From positions 1 through 63,514 of the forward strand of contig JAEWAE010000001.1 of NCBI GenBank assembly GCA_023391835.1: DNA of 63,514 nucleotides, given 5' to 3'. Both the position numbers and the translations under genes were made by a program. This document shows positions 19,084 through 27,578 of this stretch, piece by piece. Within the stretch, counting starts at the first letter, position 1. Each line of letters begins with the position of its first letter. Origin of the DNA: Bacillota bacterium (GTDB lineage Bacteria; Bacillota; Clostridia; Oscillospirales; Ethanoligenentaceae). The notes under the pieces were generated by a model. It was not told the origin of the DNA, did no database searches, and worked only from the letters and a program-made list of their open reading frames with translations.

Positions 19084-20352
19084 ATGGAATATGAAACCAT
19101 CGAGAGCCGGCGCTTGAAGGAAAAAGTCCTTTACGGCAAACATCCGACCGGCCTGGATATCTATATCGTGCCCAAGGCGGAGTATTCTTCCCAATACGCC
19201 ATTTTCGGCACCAAGTACGGTTCCATCGACAACCGCTTCACCGACGGCAAAACCGTCACGGCGGTGCCGGAGGGGATCGCCCATTATCTCGAGCACAAGC
19301 TTTTTGAGAGTGAGGACGGCGACGCGTTTTCCCGCTACGCCCGCACGGGCGCCAGCGCCAACGCCTATACCTCCTTCGACCGCACCTGCTACCTGTTTTC
19401 CTGCACCGATCACTTCCGGGAATCGCTGGAGATCCTGCTCGATTTCGTGCAGTCCCCCTATTTCACCGCCCAGACGGTGCAGAAGGAACAGGGCATCATC
19501 GGGCAGGAAATCCGCATGTACGACGACGATCCCAACTGGCAGGTGATGTTCGGTCTGTTGCGGGGGATGTATCACGTCCACCCGGTGAAAATCGACATTG
19601 CCGGCACTCAGGAGTCGATTTCGCACATCACGGCCGATCTGCTCTATCAGTGCTACCGTTCGTTTTACAACCTGCACAACATGGTGCTGTGCGTGGCCGG
19701 CGACGTGGACCCGGCCGTCGTGACGGATGCGGCCGACCGGCTGCTCAAGCCCGCGCCGGCCATGGCGGTGAAAAGCACCTTCGAGCCGGAGCCGGAAACC
19801 GTTGTCACCCATCGGGTGGAAAAGAAGCTGTCGGTATCGGTGCCGCTTTTCAATATCGGCTTCAAAGACACACCCGCCGAAGGGGCGGAGGGTGCCAAGC
19901 GCGAAGCCGTCACCGATATTCTGCTCGAAATTTTGGGCGGCGACGCGTCGCCCCTCTATCGCCGGCTGTATGACCAGGGGCTCATCAACGCCTCTTTCGG
20001 CCTGCAGTATTTTAGCGGCCGCAGCTTTGCCTCCTCCATCATCGGTGGGGAATCCCGTCGGCCGGATGACGTAGCCGAGGCCGTGCGCGGGGAAATCGAC
20101 CGTCTGCGCCGGGAGGGCATCCCGCAGCAGGATTTCGACGCCGCGCGCAAGTCGCTTTACGGGCGCATGGCCTCTCAGTTTGACAGCGTGGAGGAGGTCG
20201 CAAACGCCGTGGCCGCCTGCCGTTTCGCGGGGCTCGGTCCCTTTGACCGCATCGACGCGGTGTCGGCCGTGACGCCGCAGGACGTGGCCGAGTGCCTGGA
20301 AACCCGTTTTACCGCCGACCGCTGCGTGCTGTCGGTGGTGTCGCCGGTCTGA
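19084..20352 (+). CDS. yfmH: M16-family zinc peptidase YfmH
   Basis: A 422-residue M16 metallopeptidase with the inverted zinc motif HYLEH (in GIAHYLEHKLFE, about residues 64-75) and a downstream conserved Glu region (TVQKEQGIIGQEIRMYDDDPNW). Two M16 halves are apparent. It forms a natural pair with YfmF. GAAAGGGGC precedes the ATG. The order yfmF-yfmH-lgt-folD in one direction suggests co-transcription. Confidence 0.9.
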   Translation: MEYETIESRRLKEKVLYGKHPTGLDIYIVPKAEYSSQYAIFGTKYGSIDNRFTDGKTVTAVPEGIAHYLEHKLFESEDGDAFSRYARTGASANAYTSFDRTCYLFSCTDHFRESLEILLDFVQSPYFTAQTVQKEQGIIGQEIRMYDDDPNWQVMFGLLRGMYHVHPVKIDIAGTQESISHITADLLYQCYRSFYNLHNMVLCVAGDVDPAVVTDAADRLLKPAPAMAVKSTFEPEPETVVTHRVEKKLSVSVPLFNIGFKDTPAEGAEGAKREAVTDILLEILGGDASPLYRRLYDQGLINASFGLQYFSGRSFASSIIGGESRRPDDVAEAVRGEIDRLRREGIPQQDFDAARKSLYGRMASQFDSVEEVANAVAACRFAGLGPFDRIDAVSAVTPQDVAECLETRFTADRCVLSVVSPV

Positions 20353-20389
20353 ACCCTGACCGGAAAAGCTTGAGGGAGGATGTTGTCAA

Positions 20390-21415
20390 ATGGTTCCGAT
20401 TCAGTTTCCCGGCCTGCACCTGTCCTTTAACGTGGGGGACAGCGTTTTCACCATCGGGGACTTCGCGCTGCGCTGGTACGGCGTGCTGATCGCGGCCGGT
20501 CTGCTGCTCGCCATGCTCTACGCCATGAAGCGGTCGGCGGAGTGGAACGTCAGCGTGGACGATCTTTCCGACGTCATCATTTTTTCCATCATTTTCGGCA
20601 TCATCGGTGCACGGCTTTACTATATCATTTTTGACCCCAACCGTTCCACCGACTTTACAAGCTTTGTCGACTGGGTCAACATCCGCAACGGCGGTCTTGG
20701 GATATACGGCGGCATCATTGCCTCCTTCCTCACCGCCTTTGTGGTCTGTCGCATCAAGAAAATCAGCGTGGGAGCGGTGTATGACCTGGCGGGCCTGGGC
20801 TTCCTCATCGGCCAGGCCATAGGCCGCTGGGGCAATTTTTTCAACCGGGAAGCTTACGGCGCAGCCACAAACCTGCCCTGGCGCATGGTTGTCGACAACA
20901 CCGGCACGGCATATCATCCCTGCTTCCTCTATGAGTCGCTGTGGTGCATTCTGGGCTTTGTGCTGCTACATATCTATTCGAAGCGGCACCGCAAGTTCAA
21001 CGGCGAAATATTCCTGATGTATGTGATGTGGTATGGCTTCGGGCGCTTCTTCATCGAGGGGCTGCGCACCGATAGTCTGTATCTGGGCACGATGAAGGTT
21101 TCCCAGGTGGTGGCGATGCTGTCCTTCGTGACCGCCCTGATCCTGATGATCATCCGCCGGGTGCAGCTGCGCGACCAGAAACGCGGCGCCGGCTACCAGT
21201 CGCTCTATGGCGACACTGCCAAGGCGGTGGAACAGATCAGCCGTGAAATCGACGAGGATGAATTCGAGCAGGCGGGCCAGCCTGCGGATGCGGACACCGC
21301 CGCGGAGGGCAACTCTGCAGAGGATACCTCCGGCGCCGGCCCCGCACCCGCGGATTCCACCAAGACGGATGAAACGGTGGAAAAGTCCGGGGACGACTCC
21401 GGGGAGGCTCACTGA
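20390..21415 (+). CDS. lgt: prolipoprotein diacylglyceryl transferase
   Basis: A 341-residue integral membrane enzyme that moves diacylglycerol from phosphatidylglycerol onto the lipobox cysteine of prolipoproteins. About seven membrane segments are visible, with the Lgt signatures GGLGIYGGII and GRWGNFFNREAYG and a C-terminal EGLRTDSL. After the last membrane segment there is an acidic, Ala/Asp/Glu-rich cytoplasmic tail of about 80 residues that most Lgt proteins lack. The gene ends one base before folD. Confidence 0.94.
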   Translation: MVPIQFPGLHLSFNVGDSVFTIGDFALRWYGVLIAAGLLLAMLYAMKRSAEWNVSVDDLSDVIIFSIIFGIIGARLYYIIFDPNRSTDFTSFVDWVNIRNGGLGIYGGIIASFLTAFVVCRIKKISVGAVYDLAGLGFLIGQAIGRWGNFFNREAYGAATNLPWRMVVDNTGTAYHPCFLYESLWCILGFVLLHIYSKRHRKFNGEIFLMYVMWYGFGRFFIEGLRTDSLYLGTMKVSQVVAMLSFVTALILMIIRRVQLRDQKRGAGYQSLYGDTAKAVEQISREIDEDEFEQAGQPADADTAAEGNSAEDTSGAGPAPADSTKTDETVEKSGDDSGEAH

Positions 21416-21416
21416 G

Positions 21417-22274
21417 ATGGCGGCACGGCTGCTCGACGGCAAAGCCGTCGCCGCAAAAATCCGCGGGCAAGCGGCCGCACAGGCGGCGGCCCTGCGGGAG
21501 CGGGGTGTCGATCCCTGCCTGGCCGTGATTTTGGTGGGGGATAATCCCGCCTCCCGCATCTATGTGAAAAATAAAGAAAAAGACTGCCGGGAGGTCGGCA
21601 TCCGTTCCGAAAAAATCGCCCTGCCCGAGACGGCCGCTCAGGCCGAGCTGCTCGCCCATATCGACGAACTCAACCGCCGGGCGGATGTGGACGGCATCCT
21701 CGTGCAGCTGCCGCTGCCCGCGGGCATCGACGAGCGGGCCGTGATCGCCGCCATCGACCCGCGCAAGGATGTGGATGCCTTTCACCCCGTGAACGTGGGC
21801 CGCATCATGATCGGCGAGCCCGAGCTGATGCCCTGCACCCCGGCGGGCGTGATGGCGCTGCTCGACGACGCCGGCATTGAGATCGCCGGCAAAAACTGCG
21901 TAGTCATCGGCCGCAGCAACATCGTGGGCAAGCCCATGGCCATGCTGCTGCTGCACCGCAACGGCACCGTGACCATCTGCCATTCCAGGACCCGGGAGCT
22001 GAGTGAAATCACCCGCCGGGCGGATATTCTGGTGGCGGCGGTGGGGCGCGCTCATTTCGTGACCGCCGACATGGTCAAAGACGGTGCCGTCGTCGTCGAT
22101 GTGGGCATGAACCGCCTGCCCGACGGCAAGCTGGCCGGCGACGTGGATTTCGCCGCCGTGTCGCAAAAGGCCGCGTGGATCACTCCCGTGCCAGGCGGCG
22201 TCGGCCCCATGACCCGGGCCATGCTGCTGGAAAATACCCTGCGGGCCGCGGCCCGGCGTGTCAAAAAAGATTGA
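21417..22274 (+). CDS. folD: methylenetetrahydrofolate dehydrogenase/cyclohydrolase
   Basis: A 285-residue bifunctional FolD that interconverts 5,10-methylene- and 10-formyl-tetrahydrofolate with NADP. Signatures are the active-site YVKNKEKDCREVG (Lys), the dinucleotide-binding GRSNIVGKPMAMLL and PGGVGPMTRAMLLENT. The ATG at 21417 lies one base after the lgt stop, and GGGGAGG in the end of lgt serves as ribosome site. The open frame continues upstream inside lgt but that part is not FolD. Confidence 0.96.
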   Translation: MAARLLDGKAVAAKIRGQAAAQAAALRERGVDPCLAVILVGDNPASRIYVKNKEKDCREVGIRSEKIALPETAAQAELLAHIDELNRRADVDGILVQLPLPAGIDERAVIAAIDPRKDVDAFHPVNVGRIMIGEPELMPCTPAGVMALLDDAGIEIAGKNCVVIGRSNIVGKPMAMLLLHRNGTVTICHSRTRELSEITRRADILVAAVGRAHFVTADMVKDGAVVVDVGMNRLPDGKLAGDVDFAAVSQKAAWITPVPGGVGPMTRAMLLENTLRAAARRVKKD

Positions 22275-22300
22275 CACTTGCGCCGTATTCATGCTATAAT
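22271..22300 (+). promoter_or_regulatory. consensus promoter of rplU-rpmA
   Basis: TTGACA (22271-22276) and TATAAT (22295-22300) are perfect boxes 18 bases apart. The -35 overlaps the folD stop codon. Confidence 0.85.
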
Positions 22301-22306
22301 GCTATT

Positions 22307-22390
22307 TGCCGCATGCTATGGGCTGAAAAAGAGGGGTTTGGCCCTCTGCCCCCGGCAGCGAGTCTGTAATAAGGCAGGTGCCTCTTATTC
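22307..22390 (+). ncRNA. 5' leader of rplU (probable L21 leader)
   Basis: The roughly 84-base leader can form a GAGGGG/CCCTC hairpin (about 22331-22348) and a second stem, AATAAGG with CTCTTATT (about 22367-22389), that reaches the start codon. Firmicute rplU transcripts commonly carry an autoregulatory L21 leader. Identity with that family is inferred from position and structure only. Confidence 0.45.
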
Positions 22391-22702
22391 ATGTACGCTG
22401 TGATTGAAACCGGTGGGAAACAGTACCGGGTCCTCGAAGGCGACACGGTTTTCATCGAGAAGCTCGACGTGACCGACGGTGACGAGGTAAGCTTCGACAA
22501 GGTGCTCGTGCTGGGCAAAGACGACGGTCTGGTGGCCGGCGCGCCGTATGTCGAGGGTGCAAAGGTTTCCGCCAAAGTGCTGAAAAACGGCAAGGGCCGC
22601 AAGGTGATCGTTTACAAGTACAAGGCGAAAAAGAACGAGCGCAAGAAGCAGGGCCACAGACAGCCCTACACCAAGGTGCAGATCGAGAAAATCGAGGGCT
22701 GA
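22391..22702 (+). CDS. rplU: 50S ribosomal protein L21
   Basis: A 103-residue L21 starting MYAVIETGGKQYRVLEGD and ending with the conserved RQPYTKVQIEKIEG region. It binds 23S rRNA. It is the first gene of the rplU-rpmA pair. The prp cysteine-protease gene often found between these two genes in Firmicutes is absent: only 46 non-coding bases separate them. Confidence 0.98.
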   Translation: MYAVIETGGKQYRVLEGDTVFIEKLDVTDGDEVSFDKVLVLGKDDGLVAGAPYVEGAKVSAKVLKNGKGRKVIVYKYKAKKNERKKQGHRQPYTKVQIEKIEG

Positions 22703-22748
22703 CTGCGGGGACGCAGGATGTCCGTTTTACCGATAGGGGGAATTCAGA

Positions 22749-23009
22749 ATGGCACATAAAAAGGGCGCTGGCTCGACTAAAAACGGCCGCGACAGTGAAT
22801 CCAAACGTCTGGGCGCAAAGCGTGCGGACGGGCAGGAAGTGCTCGCCGGCAATGTCCTGGTGCGGCAGCGCGGCACCAAGATCCATCCCGGCACCAATGT
22901 GGGCCGCGGCAGCGACGATACGCTGTTTGCCCTCATCACCGGCCAGGTCAAGTACGAGCGGCTGGGCCGCGATCGCAAGCGCGTGAGTGTCTACCCGACG
23001 GAGCAGTGA
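22749..23009 (+). CDS. rpmA: 50S ribosomal protein L27
   Basis: An 86-residue L27 starting directly with MAHKKGAGSTKNGRDS, the mature-type N-terminus that reaches the peptidyl transferase centre. Many Firmicutes have about nine extra residues that Prp protease must remove; here they are missing, in keeping with the lack of prp. A GGGGGAATTC-type site precedes the ATG. Confidence 0.98.
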   Translation: MAHKKGAGSTKNGRDSESKRLGAKRADGQEVLAGNVLVRQRGTKIHPGTNVGRGSDDTLFALITGQVKYERLGRDRKRVSVYPTEQ

Positions 23010-23063
23010 TTTTTTTATCCAAGGAGCGAAAGCTCGGCGGGAGGCTCAAATTCACCGTGACGC

Positions 23064-23105
23064 GCAAAAACAGGAGACGGCCAGTCGGCTGCCTCCTGTT
23101 TTTGC
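23064..23105 (+). terminator. intrinsic terminator of rplU-rpmA
   Basis: AAAAACAGGAGACGGCC pairs with GGCTGCCTCCTGTTTTT, about 55 bases after rpmA. Confidence 0.75.
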
Positions 23106-23227
23106 GTCCCTGCATTCCACGGCGGATATTCTCCGCCGGGTCATACCCAGTCGAGACTTCGCGGGGCTTTTGAGCGGCTGCGGTTTCACCGCCCAAATCT
23201 CTTTTACACCGACTGACCGATGGGCGC

Positions 23228-23270
23228 AAAAAAAGCGGGGCGCTGCGTTTGCCGCAATGCCTCGCTTTTG
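23228..23270 (-). terminator. terminator-like hairpin downstream of the fucosidase gene
   Basis: On the minus strand AAAAGCG...CGCTTTTTTT brackets an interrupted stem (GGC/GCC, GCGG/CGC) and ends in seven T. It lies about 160 bases past the fucosidase stop. The rest of the 420-base gap 23010-23429 has no supported gene. Confidence 0.5.
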
Positions 23271-23429
23271 CCGACTGCAGGGCCGGTTGCCGGCCATTCC
23301 GTCGCGAGAAAAGGCCGATTGGCTGGAAAAATGCAATTCCTGACTGTCTAATCCAGTCGAATTCTACTATTTGGAGTGGATTTTCCTGCCGGAACCGGCG
23401 AAAAAGCAGAAATGGGCAGCCGGTACCGT

Positions 23430-24707
23430 TCAGTCACCCAGCTCCAGATCCACCACCGTATCGCAGGGGTCCGGCAGACGATAGGACGCCAGATTGAGAT
23501 ACAGATCCCGCTCGTTGCCTGCATTCCACGGCCGGGCGATGTCGATTTCGGAACCGTCGGCAAGCATCCGGGCGGATTTGACCTTGCCCTGCAGGCCCTC
23601 CAGACTCACCGGGCCGACGCCCCGTTCCAGAATATGGGCGTACAGGTGATTGCCTTTACAGGTATAGCGGCCCCATTCGGGTTTTTCCTGCTCGGCAGCT
23701 CCGCAGCCATAGATGCTGTCGCCGTTGAGACGCATCCATTCGCCCACCTGCCGCAGGATGATCTCGCTCTCGGCGGGGATATTGCCGCGGGCGTCCGGCC
23801 CCACGTTGAGGATCAGGTTGCCGTTTTTGCTCACGCACTCCACCAGCGCCCGCACCACGTCCGCCGGCTGTTTGTAATCATGATCGGCGGCGCAGTAGCC
23901 CCAGTGGTTGTTGAGGGTGATGCATGCCTCCCAAGGCAGCGGCCGGCCCTCGGCATCCCGCAGCCCCCGACGGGGCAGGATCTGTTCCGGCGACAGGAAA
24001 TCGCCGTAACCCAGTGCGTTGCCCTCGGTGCGGTTGATATCCAGCCGGTTGTCGAGCATGATGTCGGGCTGGAGCTGCCGGATCATTTTCACAAGCTTCG
24101 CGGCCTGCCACTTTTCGCCCGTCATGTCATTGACCGCATCCTGATAGGAAAAGTCGAACCACATGATGTCGATTTTGCCGTAATTGGTGAGCAGCTCCCG
24201 CACCTGGCCGTGGAAATAGTCGATGTAACGGGAAAAATCCTGGGTCTTCGCTATGTCGCGGTATGCCTCGTTATCCCGCATGGGGTGCTGCCGGTCGCCG
24301 AACATCGGGTAATCCGGATGATGCCAGTCCAGCAGCGAATAGTAAAAGCCGATTTTGAGCCCCTCGGCCCGGAAGGCATCCACATACTCCCGCACCAGAT
24401 CCCGCCCGGCCCTGGTGTTGGTGGCCTTGTAATCGGTGAGCTTGGAATCGAAAAGGCAAAAACCGTCGTGATGCTTGGTGGTGAGCACGGCGTATTTCAT
24501 ACCGGCCTCGCGGGCCATCCGCGCCCACTTTTTCGGGTCGTAATCCACCGGATTGAAGGCGTCGAAATACTTCTGGTACTCTTCGGTGGTGATGCGTTCC
24601 TGGCTCTTGACCCATTCGCCTCTGGCCGGTATCGAATAAAGCCCCCAATGGATAAACATGCCAAAGCGGTCGTGCAAAAAGCGGGCCGCACGTTCTTGCT
24701 GTGTCAT
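23430..24707 (-). CDS. alpha-L-fucosidase, GH29
   Basis: A 425-residue intracellular GH29 fucosidase that removes terminal alpha-L-fucose with retention. The N-terminal FGMFIHWGLYSIPARGEW, the AREAGMKYAVLTTKHHDGF segment and IDIMWFDFSY, where the Asp in WFDF is the expected nucleophile, are characteristic. No signal peptide is present, so imported fucosyl-oligosaccharides are likely substrates. The ATG at 24707 is chosen for the GGGAGGGAAC site just before it; the frame remains open upstream. It is divergent from an AraC regulator that probably controls it. Confidence 0.93.
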   Translation of the reverse strand: MTQQERAARFLHDRFGMFIHWGLYSIPARGEWVKSQERITTEEYQKYFDAFNPVDYDPKKWARMAREAGMKYAVLTTKHHDGFCLFDSKLTDYKATNTRAGRDLVREYVDAFRAEGLKIGFYYSLLDWHHPDYPMFGDRQHPMRDNEAYRDIAKTQDFSRYIDYFHGQVRELLTNYGKIDIMWFDFSYQDAVNDMTGEKWQAAKLVKMIRQLQPDIMLDNRLDINRTEGNALGYGDFLSPEQILPRRGLRDAEGRPLPWEACITLNNHWGYCAADHDYKQPADVVRALVECVSKNGNLILNVGPDARGNIPAESEIILRQVGEWMRLNGDSIYGCGAAEQEKPEWGRYTCKGNHLYAHILERGVGPVSLEGLQGKVKSARMLADGSEIDIARPWNAGNERDLYLNLASYRLPDPCDTVVDLELGD

Positions 24708-24821
24708 AAAGTTCCCTCCCTTTCTCTTGCAAAGACAGTCTAGCAGGGATATGATACAATGGAAATAGGCAAAATTCAGAATCTGTTTGCACAAAAGTCA
24801 GAAAGCCGTCGGAGGCAGCAT

Positions 24822-25652
24822 ATGGACAGTTTGGCAATGCGGCAATATCTGGGCAATCTGCAGGTGGAGTATCGGATGGGCGGCTTCCTCCGTTGCCCCC
24901 CCGGCTGGCAGGATATCGACTACACGCCGGATTATCATAAATTCTATTTCATACGGGACGGCGAGTGTGAGCTGGTCATCGGCGGGCAGGTCATCCGTCC
25001 CAAGCCCGGCGAAATGGTGCTCATGCCGGCCGGCGTACAACAATCCTATTATCTGGTCAGCAATAACCGCGTGGAAAAATTCTGGTGCCATTTTACCGCC
25101 GCCATCGGCGGAGTCAGCCTTTTCGACCTGTTTGAATCACGGCCGGTGGTGCGGGTGGCCGACTGCGCGGGTATGGAGGCACTCTTCCGCCGGCTGTTCG
25201 CCGCCCACGGCTCCGACTCCGTTTCCGCCGTGCTGGAAGAACGGGCCGCCTTGCTCGAGCTCATCGCCCGCTACCTGACCCTCTCGCAGGCGGCTCTGCG
25301 CCCGGCGGGGGAAGAGATCGATTTCCGCCCCGTGCTGCGGTATATCGAGCTGCACCTGCGGCAGGATATCCCCGTGGCCGACCTAGCCGGCATCGTGAGT
25401 CTGCATCCCCGCTATTTCATCAGCCGCTTCAAAAGCCGCTTCGGCTGCCCTCCCAAACAGTATATCGGCCGCCGCCGGATGGAGAACGCCAAGACGCTGC
25501 TGCAAACCACCGACCTGCCTGTGGGCGCGGTGGCCGACGCCTGCGGCTTCACCGACCCGTTCTACTTTTCTCGCCTTTTCAAACGGGTCACCGGCTTTTC
25601 CCCCACCGATTTCCGCAGCCTCCGGCTGGAACACGCGCCGGGCGAGCGATAA
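24822..25652 (+). CDS. AraC family transcriptional regulator (linked to fucosidase)
   Basis: A 276-residue regulator with an N-terminal cupin-like sensor (about 25-130: KFYFIRDGECELVIGGQ, KPGEMVLMPAG) and a C-terminal pair of helix-turn-helix motifs (about 180-270: VADLAGIVSLHPRYFISRFK, GAVADACGFTDPFYFSRLFK). The start at 24822 follows GGAGG at good distance; an earlier ATG at 24759 lacks one. Its divergence from the GH29 gene across about 115 bases suggests it senses a fucose-containing sugar; the ligand is inferred. Confidence 0.9.
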   Translation: MDSLAMRQYLGNLQVEYRMGGFLRCPPGWQDIDYTPDYHKFYFIRDGECELVIGGQVIRPKPGEMVLMPAGVQQSYYLVSNNRVEKFWCHFTAAIGGVSLFDLFESRPVVRVADCAGMEALFRRLFAAHGSDSVSAVLEERAALLELIARYLTLSQAALRPAGEEIDFRPVLRYIELHLRQDIPVADLAGIVSLHPRYFISRFKSRFGCPPKQYIGRRRMENAKTLLQTTDLPVGAVADACGFTDPFYFSRLFKRVTGFSPTDFRSLRLEHAPGER

Positions 25653-25745
25653 GCACTTACCTTTTTCCTCTTATTGCATGTAAAGTATTTCCAGCTTACA
25701 GTCCAAATTGTCGAATTCGGCTGTCATAATCCATTCAGTAATTGC

Positions 25746-25781
25746 GAAACCGGCCGCGGAAATGCTCCGCAGCCGGTTTCT
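25746..25781. terminator. hairpin between convergent genes
   Basis: GAAACCGGC and GCCGGTTTC flank an inner CGCGGA/TCCGC stem, between the araC end and the mprF-like end. It probably terminates one or both. Confidence 0.5.
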
Positions 25782-25802
25782 GGGAAGAAATACGGCAAAA
25801 TC

Positions 25803-27563
25803 TCAATGCGCCCCCACATCCCTCGCCGCACCCGAGCGCCCGCCGGAGGGCCGGTGCAGCACATGCCTCACCCGATTGAAAAGATAGTCGTGCACACCGC
25901 CCCGGTTCTGCGCCTTGACGATGCCATAGGCGATCTGCGGCGAAAAGACGGGCGGATAGAACGTCACATACCGCGGTTCCCAGACGGAGGGTGCGAATTT
26001 GCTTTTATACTGATACAGCGCCTTGAAGCCGTAAAAGCCATTCATATGCTCAAACACATAATGAAGCAGGTCGGCCACACGGGCGCTGCCCTTCGGGTCG
26101 CCCCGTACATTGCTCAGCGGAGCCAGCCCCATGCTGCCCCAGCGGAGGCCCTCATCCCGCATCTTGGTAAAGGCGGTGACGATGATCTTTTCCATCACGC
26201 CAAGGGGCGCGTCGTGGCGGCGGCGGGTCACGTCGGTATAGTAGCCACCCTTGAACGGCACGAATACGATGAATGCACAGACGACACCCTGCGCGTCCCG
26301 CGCCACAAAGTACCGCCGATCCAGCGGACTCAGCAGGCCCACGCTGCCCAGCAGGAAGGAAAGCTCCCCGCTCTTTTTGCCGCGAAGCCAATCCTGCGAC
26401 ACCGCCTCGATCTGCCGCTCCGTCTCGGGGTCGCGGTGTGTCTGCGGGGAATATTCCTCCACTGTCACGCCTGCGCGGTCGGCGTGGTGGACGTTTTGCC
26501 GCACCTTGGCCGCTTTGCCGCCCCGGATACTGTAGCCGGTCAGGTCAAACATGGCCTCTTCCCCATATTTTGCCACGCCGAAATGCAGGCTTTTGAAATA
26601 GGGCAGCGTTTCCTCCGTCACCTGACAGAAGCAGACATCCAGCCCGTTGCGGCGGCAGTAGCCCATGAATTCGCTCACCAGCAGCGCCGTGTCCCCCAGC
26701 GCGCACACCGGGTCCCCCGCGCACACCGCCACCTGGCCGGCCACGCAGTATGCTACGACTCCCTCGACCACCGAACCGAAATAATACCGCTTATCGTTTT
26801 CCACATCCACATAGGAAATGGGGTTGACCCCAAAACGGGCCAGCAGCTGCCGCACCCGCTCCCGGTCACGATTGGAAGCGATGGGCTGATAGATCAGCGG
26901 CTTCAAAATAAAAATCAGCGCCGCCGCCAGGCTCGTCCAGTTGAGCAAAATGGCCGACCGGGCAAACAGCCGGCCCGGCGGCGTACGGAAAAGCGATGTG
27001 TCCACATCCATCATGATCAGCAGCCGCAACGAGCGCACCAGCGCGTCGCGGAAGGTAAAAACGCCGTCGAAATGCCGGCGCATCGCGAAAAGGCCCACGG
27101 CCGTATAGCCGAAAACCAGCAGCAGCGAAGCCAGCGCCAGCAGCAGCCCGTATTTGAGGGTAATGGGGTCGGATGCCCGGGTAAAGTCGCGGCGAAACAC
27201 CACGAGCACCAGTTCCACGGCCACGGCGACAATCACCAGCACGGGTGCCCGGCCGGCGTGGGCAAATATGCGCAGCACGGTCGCCAACGGCACCAGACAG
27301 ACGGCTGTCACCCAGGCCATACGCACCCGACGGAACAGACGGTAGCTGATAAAAATCAGGGCGACCCCCACGACGGTGGAAAGGGTGCGGTGAAACAGCA
27401 GCATATGTGGCGTGAGCAGCGAATACGTTTCGCCCATTCGCAGCAGATACCGCGGCAGCCGCAGAACGGTCAGCAGCACACTGTCCGCTCCCACCAGGAC
27501 CATCAGCGCGATCACCATATTGACCAGCCACCGGCTGATGCGGGTTGTCACGCTCGATTTCAT
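25803..27563 (-). CDS. short MprF-like protein (DUF2156 aminoacyl-PG synthase domain)
   Basis: A 586-residue membrane protein. About six hydrophobic helices fill residues 10-250, followed by a cytoplasmic DUF2156 (GNAT-like) domain of the kind that transfers lysine or alanine from aminoacyl-tRNA to phosphatidylglycerol in MprF. Typical segments are DPVCALGDTALLVSEFM, MFDLTGYSIRGGKAAKVRQNV and LRWGSMGLAPLSNV. Classical MprF is about 850 residues with some 14 helices including the flippase half; here most of the flippase part is absent. Substrate is not predictable. It lies 16 bases after rqcH. Confidence 0.8.
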   Translation of the reverse strand: MKSSVTTRISRWLVNMVIALMVLVGADSVLLTVLRLPRYLLRMGETYSLLTPHMLLFHRTLSTVVGVALIFISYRLFRRVRMAWVTAVCLVPLATVLRIFAHAGRAPVLVIVAVAVELVLVVFRRDFTRASDPITLKYGLLLALASLLLVFGYTAVGLFAMRRHFDGVFTFRDALVRSLRLLIMMDVDTSLFRTPPGRLFARSAILLNWTSLAAALIFILKPLIYQPIASNRDRERVRQLLARFGVNPISYVDVENDKRYYFGSVVEGVVAYCVAGQVAVCAGDPVCALGDTALLVSEFMGYCRRNGLDVCFCQVTEETLPYFKSLHFGVAKYGEEAMFDLTGYSIRGGKAAKVRQNVHHADRAGVTVEEYSPQTHRDPETERQIEAVSQDWLRGKKSGELSFLLGSVGLLSPLDRRYFVARDAQGVVCAFIVFVPFKGGYYTDVTRRRHDAPLGVMEKIIVTAFTKMRDEGLRWGSMGLAPLSNVRGDPKGSARVADLLHYVFEHMNGFYGFKALYQYKSKFAPSVWEPRYVTFYPPVFSPQIAYGIVKAQNRGGVHDYLFNRVRHVLHRPSGGRSGAARDVGAH

Positions 27564-27578
27564 TCGGTCGTCACCTGC

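Noticed and set aside
22987..23343. 118-codon frame downstream of rpmA
   Set aside because: It begins inside rpmA, runs through the rpmA terminator hairpin and shows no protein-like pattern; treated as intergenic.
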